Source: Cenococcum geophilum 1.58 (lineage: Eukaryota; Ascomycota; Dothideomycetes; Gloniales; Gloniaceae). From it: a stretch of 64,000 bases of DNA. Positions 58,900-64,000 of this stretch are shown piece after piece. A program made the translations under genes and the position numbers. The DNA is taken from NCBI GenBank assembly GCA_001692895.1, contig KV748268.1, positions 1 to 64,000 on the forward strand, read 5' to 3'. The first letter of the stretch is position 1, and every line of letters starts with the position of its first letter. The notes below the pieces were generated by a model. That model ran no database searches and was not told the DNA's origin. It saw only the letters and a program-made list of their open reading frames with translations.

Positions 58900-61800
58900 C
58901 TATAGTTTATCTATTTTTCGCTTTACTGGAATAAAAGGAAGAGGCTTTTTAAGTGTTAAGTGATCTGCCCGGCCGAATAGAGCGTAAAGTTGCTGCGAAT
59001 TAATTAGATCTTTAAGATATATAGGAAATCCGCTTATTAACCTAGGTATACTCGTGATCCCTCTAATAGAGATTGTAATACTTTTACTTAAGATATTAAC
59101 CACAAATTACACACATCGTTTAAATGGGGGATAACCCTTTGGTACTTTTAATATATAAGCTATTAGATGACTATAAATAAGGAACTAAGATGATATGGCA
59201 ATAAGCTAAGAGTATAAGTATTGACGCCTACTAGGAGGGAGATTAAGTCGGCAAAATATATGACCAATACACTTATAACGGCCGTTAATATACTAAGGGA
59301 GATATTCGAGCTTAAAGTAGAACATTGCAGCGTATATTAAGTCTATAATAGTAGGAATTATAGAACTTGATTTTATATATTCCGTAGTTTGGCTTTTTAA
59401 TTCTCCTACTATAGATAGGTCATCGAGTGGAGGTTTAGGTCCTTGGAGATAAAGATTAAGACGATAATATCTGCTGCGGTACTATACTGGGATAGTACAA
59501 ATAAACCTCTTTTAAGCTTCCTCGCTATCTAGACTCCGCATAAAACTTTTAAAAAGTCTTAGGTAAAATCAATCTATAACTAGGGATTGAGTGCTAGCAG
59601 CTATTAGTATAGAGGTTGTACCGGTCCCTAACGAGAGAGTAAAGTTAGGCTCGCCCTTTTTAGGCTATAGGAATAGACTTTCCGATCGGGCAATAACAAT
59701 TAGATTGTTATTTTAAAGGCCCCCATCCTAAAAAGTACCAAGGTTTTTTACTACTTTAGGTTTAAAAAACCTTTCTAATTTAGTATTAAATTATAGGATA
59801 TATAACAGATTAGCTAACTAGGGTGCGGTAGAAGTACAACATACCCTAAAATGTATTAGCTTAATTCTAAGTATCCCCTAAACTAAACGTACGCTTCACT
59901 AATAGATATATTATGCTGTGAATAATTAGCCTGGATTAAACTATACCCTATATAATTAGGACGCTACTATATTAAATTAGGAAAGTACTTTACTTACCAA
60001 TCTCCTTAGGTCGCTTGCCCTTATTATAATTGCAAAATAAACAAGGCTATGACTCCTTGGCAGTTGTCGTTGTTACTATAACTCTAGTATTATTTATTAG
60101 TGGATTAAACATCTTTAGATGGGATTTAAAAGCGGCCTTAAAGCCTAATTCGATGGCGGTAAGGCTATACTGGCTATCTTAGGCGTAGCTTAGCATTATC
60201 TCTTATAACCTAGTAAGTAAAGTAGATCTAAATTTTCGCCGCTTAAAAGTCTTGCTTACTATATCCTTAAATCTCTATAATGACTTGGCTGCGCTCCACC
60301 CCAAAAAACCTATCCCTATAGCGGTTATCCCACCTAAATACTAGATTAACTTAAGTTCTTATTAATAATATTTCATTTTTATGTACCTGTAGAAGTGCCA
60401 TAGATAAAGTTAAAATGTTCTCGCAGTAAACATCTAAAGTTAGATAGTGCCTGCTTAATATATATTAGAAAGATAAAAGATATAACTCCCCTTATACCTC
60501 CGCCGTCTATGCTTAAAATATAGATACCAGCACTAGGTGGCATAAATTGAAAATTAGACACTCTGTGAGGTAAGGCATAGAGGATATAAGACGAAAGATA
60601 ATAGCTGTATTTTGTTGAGGATAATCGTCTTTTATATGTTTTGATGTATATATTATAAAGTGCATAACCGTAGTTTAATACCTTTTTAGGCATTTGCATT
60701 AGATAACAAAAGTAAGACTTATAGCTTTTAAACTCTGCTATTTAGGGCCGAAGCCTTATAATGTTTTGCGTGTGAATCTAGGATGCGGTTAATGAAGAGT
60801 TTAATTAGAGTGTTTAGAATATAGACTGGAAATTATCCAGAACCGCTGATAAAAATTTTATGTAAATACTCGCATCTATAGTATAGTTCTGCATTGCAGA
60901 GATATAAGCGTTTGAGAAATGCTTTAAGAAGATAAAAGTAGGAAGAAAGTCTATAATTAGCATCAGTTAGTTAGCTAGATTTAGGGTAGGGGTTATATAA
61001 TAAAAACCCGGGGGATAGCTTGATAGGATTAACGCTGATACTACTAATGGGGCGACAAAGTGCTATAGCTATACCTAAGACGGTATGTGCTTAATAAGAT
61101 CTCTAAGGCACGCCGAGAACCCCTCGTTTAAGAAGCTATAAAGTCGTACTATTTGGACAAATGAGAACGGGGCGGTAATAGTGGAGTAGAAGTGCTCTAA
61201 AGCTAAGCTTAATAAAGCCTTGAAATGCTTAAAACGGAATTTAACTTAAGTGGATTGGCGTAAGACGCGTGCTTCTTCTAATATGAAAAGAATTCGCTTT
61301 TAGAACGCGTATAAACGTTTCGCTAGGCTTATAGACGAATTTAGTTTAAGGATACGGATACTATAAAAATAAGCCTTTAGATCTATATTTACGTCTTTAG
61401 CTTTACTATATTGCTTAAAGTTTTATATTATTTCGGTTATTAAAGCTAGAGACTTTAATTTAGCAATATTTTCATTAAAGGTTAGTAAGGATGTGTTAAA
61501 TACTAGCAGAATATGGGGGAGTACGGGGAGATCGGAACTTGGAGATTTAACAGCTTGCTAAGCTATAAGCTTAGACACCTCCCTTAGTCCGCCCAGATCC
61601 GTAACGAAATAGCAAACTATGTTGGAGAAAGGTGAGAGTACTTAATCACATAATAACGAGCTGAGCATTTTATGACGTTTTAAAGGCTACTACTAAGAGA
61701 TTTTTCTTATTACTATCTCCCTACTGCTATAGGAAAGAAGCAACTATAACAAAGAATAGTTTTAAAGTTCGCAATTGATGAAAAGGATTAGTGAGGTATC

Positions 61801-62000
61801 TTTATGGGTTTTAGGGTCTTCCTAAAGGTAGATTTAATTATACGTATTGGCTAGAAATTTTCTATCTATAGTATCTCCTAGTAGGTGTTATAGAACTATA
61901 GACTTTGTTTTTTTACTAACTAGCGTAATAAATGATAGGCTCTAATACTGGCTCTTTTCTAGTATTAAGGACTTAAAAGCTTATCAGTGCTTAGTAATAG
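58900..62000 (-). pseudogene. Patatin-like phospholipase with upstream Cys/His-rich (RING-like) box
   Basis: Patatin domains are Ser-Asp lipid acyl hydrolases. On the minus strand: a long N-terminal region (about 61640-60760) with VTDLGGLREVSKLI, ENIAKLKSLALITEII, FKHFKALLSLALEHFYS, FSFVQIVRLYSFLNEGF and SYPPGFYYITPTLNL; a box at 60710-60590 (SYFCYLMQMPKKVLNYGYAL) that in intact relatives is a Cys/His zinc-binding RING-like motif, with most Cys/His now Tyr; then the patatin core with ILSIDGGGIRGVISFIF (oxyanion loop, about 60520-60470) and FIYGTSTGT (nucleophile Ser, GxSxG, about 60410-60385). After a poorly readable stretch come DGGL (catalytic Asp, about 59728-59717), EPNFTLSLGTGTTS (about 59660-59620) and a C-terminal part ending in the open stretch 59103-58900. 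Most breaks are TAA/TAG. Patatin-like genes are frequent in fungal immune-like (NLR) proteins and in Starship cargo. Confidence 0.8.
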
Positions 62001-62004
62001 CACC

Positions 62005-62303
62005 TTTGCTTTTAAAATCGACAGTTATTTAAGGAATTTTCGCCATTAATAAAAGCGGATAAGGCGGAGGAGTGGAGCTTAGGGAATCCTCTAAATATTT
62101 GTTTATATATATATATTTAAATATTTACAGTTTTCTAAAAATTTAATTCTGCTTCGTACCGCCTAATATAGCTTTATAGTTTATAAGATGGTGTAATTAA
62201 AATACTAAATTAAAATTTTTGTTTTAATATTTGGTTCTAACTAATATTTCTTATAAAAGAGCTTTAAGTCTCCTATATTAGTGTTAAGGTCTTGGCATAA
62301 GTA
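62005..62303. promoter_or_regulatory. Divergent intergenic region between patatin and DUF3723 genes
   Basis: About 300 bases separate the readable 5' ends of two divergent genes. TATA-like runs (gtttatatatatatatttaa, about 62101-62120) lie in it, and aagtaatggctc supplies the plus-strand start. A shared promoter is inferred from geometry only. Confidence 0.35.
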
Positions 62304-64000
62304 ATGGCTCTTCCTATAACTATAGATGACTTTAAGCTGTCTATACTTAAGGCGCGGAACTACCTAGGTATAGCGAAAATAAAACTTAGGGCACTTAATT
62401 TCGACCATCCTCTTATGCGTAAAAAACATCGGTTACCATCCAAAAAGAATGTCCGCCGCCTTAGAAATGTATTTAAAAGAGTAGGTTATAAAAGGCTAGA
62501 AAAAGAAAATTTTATTAATGCTGTTATAGACGATGCGGCCCTTATCTCGTTACTAGCCTTTTTAGGTCTTAATAAATAACGTTTTTATTAACTTTAGGAG
62601 GGTAACTTAATACTATTTATTAGCCTAAGGAGTGTGGACTACCTTAGAGGCTTATATTATATTAAAGCTGCCAAAGAATTTTTAGACGATAATGACTAGT
62701 AGTGGATAGTGAGGCTCTTCTCTAAAGGTGAGCGCGTTTACTTAAGTGTCTTACTATTTTAGCTAAGAATCTATTATAGATCTCCCATAAATAGTCCTTA
62801 CGAGGATGATTAAAGAATACTTAAATAAACAGAAACTGTTAGATGGGGAAGTGTTTCGCAAAATATGATACTATTATCTTAAGAATGACACGAAATCAGA
62901 GAATAGATAGTAGGCCCTGTTAGATAGGTCCAAGCTAAATGATCTAAGACAACTTCTTAAGAATTCCTACTTTGCGATAGCATTTAATGCCCTAGTAGAA
63001 ATGCAAGGCCTATAGGAACTAATTTAGATTAAAGCGCTATATAGATTCTTAACGCTTAAGTGTAATAAGGTATATTATTCTCTACTTACTTATAGAGAGT
63101 GCTAGCTAAATAAACTAGGAACTGCTTTATAGACTTAACCATATCTCTAAAATTTGGAAGAAGATTATTAGCTATAGTAATATAGATTTACCCCTATTAG
63201 TAGTAGATATAAACACCGTTCGGAATCTAGAACTACTTATACTAGCTATTTTAAAAGCTAATATAGATTGTATCACCGCGCTAATGGAGTCCGGGAAGAT
63301 TTTCCTAGCTATTTTAGACTAGTTAATAAGAGACCTTATTTTACAGAACATTTCTTTAGTAGATTGTTTAATTCCTTTATTAAGAACCTTTTTTAAGAAC
63401 CTTAAATACCTAGAACCTTGTTATATTATACTAAAGCATTTAATTAGCAACAAAATAAAACGAACAATTCGTCAGAGCCTTAAAGCTTGCTATTATTGTC
63501 CTAAAAACTTAATTATACCGTTCTTAGAGATAAGCTAGTGGCGCTGCTTAAAGCGTGGATTTATAGAAGACTGATAGCTTCGCTATACACTATTATGGGC
63601 GTTTTGTCTTTGTGATTTCCTATATATAACTTAATATGCTCCCTAAAAAGAAATCGGAAAAAAAAAGCCTACCGTTAGAGAGTTAAGTCTGGCTCTATAT
63701 TAAAACCTTAGCCATCTATCTATCACTTAAGGCTTTTGGACTCCTATAGCTCTTATACTTAAGTCATAAGATCCTAAAAAAGAACTTACTGTCTAACTAT
63801 TATAAAAAGCTAATCCTCGATTAAAGTCTACGAATAAGCGAAAAGTTACGGCTATTGCCTCGGTTCTTAAGCAGTCAGAAGATTAAGATAACTATATTTA
63901 ATTACTACACTTTACTAGTTTTAAACCCCTCCCCACTAATAGAAGGTGTAGAAGGCCCTTTAATAATAATTATAAGAAGGATAACGATTGCCTTTTTATC
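62304..64000 (+). pseudogene. DUF3723 protein relic, running off the window
   Basis: DUF3723 proteins have no known biochemical role but are a recurrent accessory family of Starship giant transposons. The start MALPITIDDFKLSILKARNY leads an open stretch to 62579 (IAKIKLRALNFDHPLMRKKH; RLPSKKNVRRLRNVFKRVGY; AALISLLAFLGLNK). The stop there is a TAA where relatives have Gln, and the same frame goes on: RFY, then ISLRSVDYLRGLYYIKAAKE and FLDDND (62625-62695), which is the family's signature block, and WIVRLFSKGE. A frame change follows, then KEYLNKQKLLDGEVFRKI, LLDRSKLNDLRQLLKNSYFA (about 62915-62975), IAFNALVEMQGL and LTLKCNKVYYSLLTYREC (about 63050-63105). Later matter (SLVDCLIPLLRTFF-type, about 63355) fits the family's C-terminal half. 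Interruptions are mainly TAA/TAG. Continues past 64000. Confidence 0.8.

Overview
The window looks like a gene-poor, AT-rich compartment from a filamentous ascomycete (Pezizomycotina). Every frame is broken mainly by TAA and TAG rather than TGA, and TpA (ctatag, tatata) is everywhere. That is the footprint of repeat-induced point mutation (RIP), a fungal C-to-T process favouring CpA, which turns CAA, CAG and TGG codons into stops. I found no clearly intact protein gene, tRNA, rRNA or CRISPR array. Nearly all coding matter is relic: protein similarity is readable but interrupted.

Layout. 1-2050: unassigned relics. About 2050-9600: a broken Ty3/Gypsy chromovirus (Gypsy-1), whose integrase region is split by a 2.5-kb GC-rich, minisatellite-filled insertion (6412-8924) flanked by TA. 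About 10000-15560: a second broken Ty3/Gypsy element (Gypsy-2), cut off where the next unit starts. About 15560-18602: a leader and a DUF3435 tyrosine-recombinase gene ending in a C2H2-like zinc finger, i.e. a Starship-captain-type gene. 19460-21060: unassigned coding relic. 21622-27608: an element with 348-bp direct terminal repeats and a 5-bp target duplication, carrying on the minus strand a gene that joins a nuclease-like segment to a kinase-like domain. 27960-43600: relics of a zinc-finger protein, an ankyrin-repeat protein, a tandem-repeat protein and several minisatellites. 45178-51215: two diverged copies of an unknown repeat family flank a proline-rich gene; a small palindromic element follows. 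52280-54878: a long Lys/Glu-rich minus-strand gene. 55376-56170: a secreted cupredoxin-like gene. 58900-62000: a patatin-like phospholipase gene (minus), divergent from a DUF3723 gene (62304 to the window end, plus).

Best overall reading (inference): the part from about 15560 rightward is the 5' side of a RIP-decayed Starship-type giant transposon. A DUF3435 recombinase lies at its left edge, next to a truncated retroelement, and two characteristic Starship accessory families (patatin-like phospholipase and DUF3723) lie in the same segment. The right boundary is not in the window, so this is not proven. Coordinates of relics are approximate, because starts, introns and ends cannot be fixed by eye.
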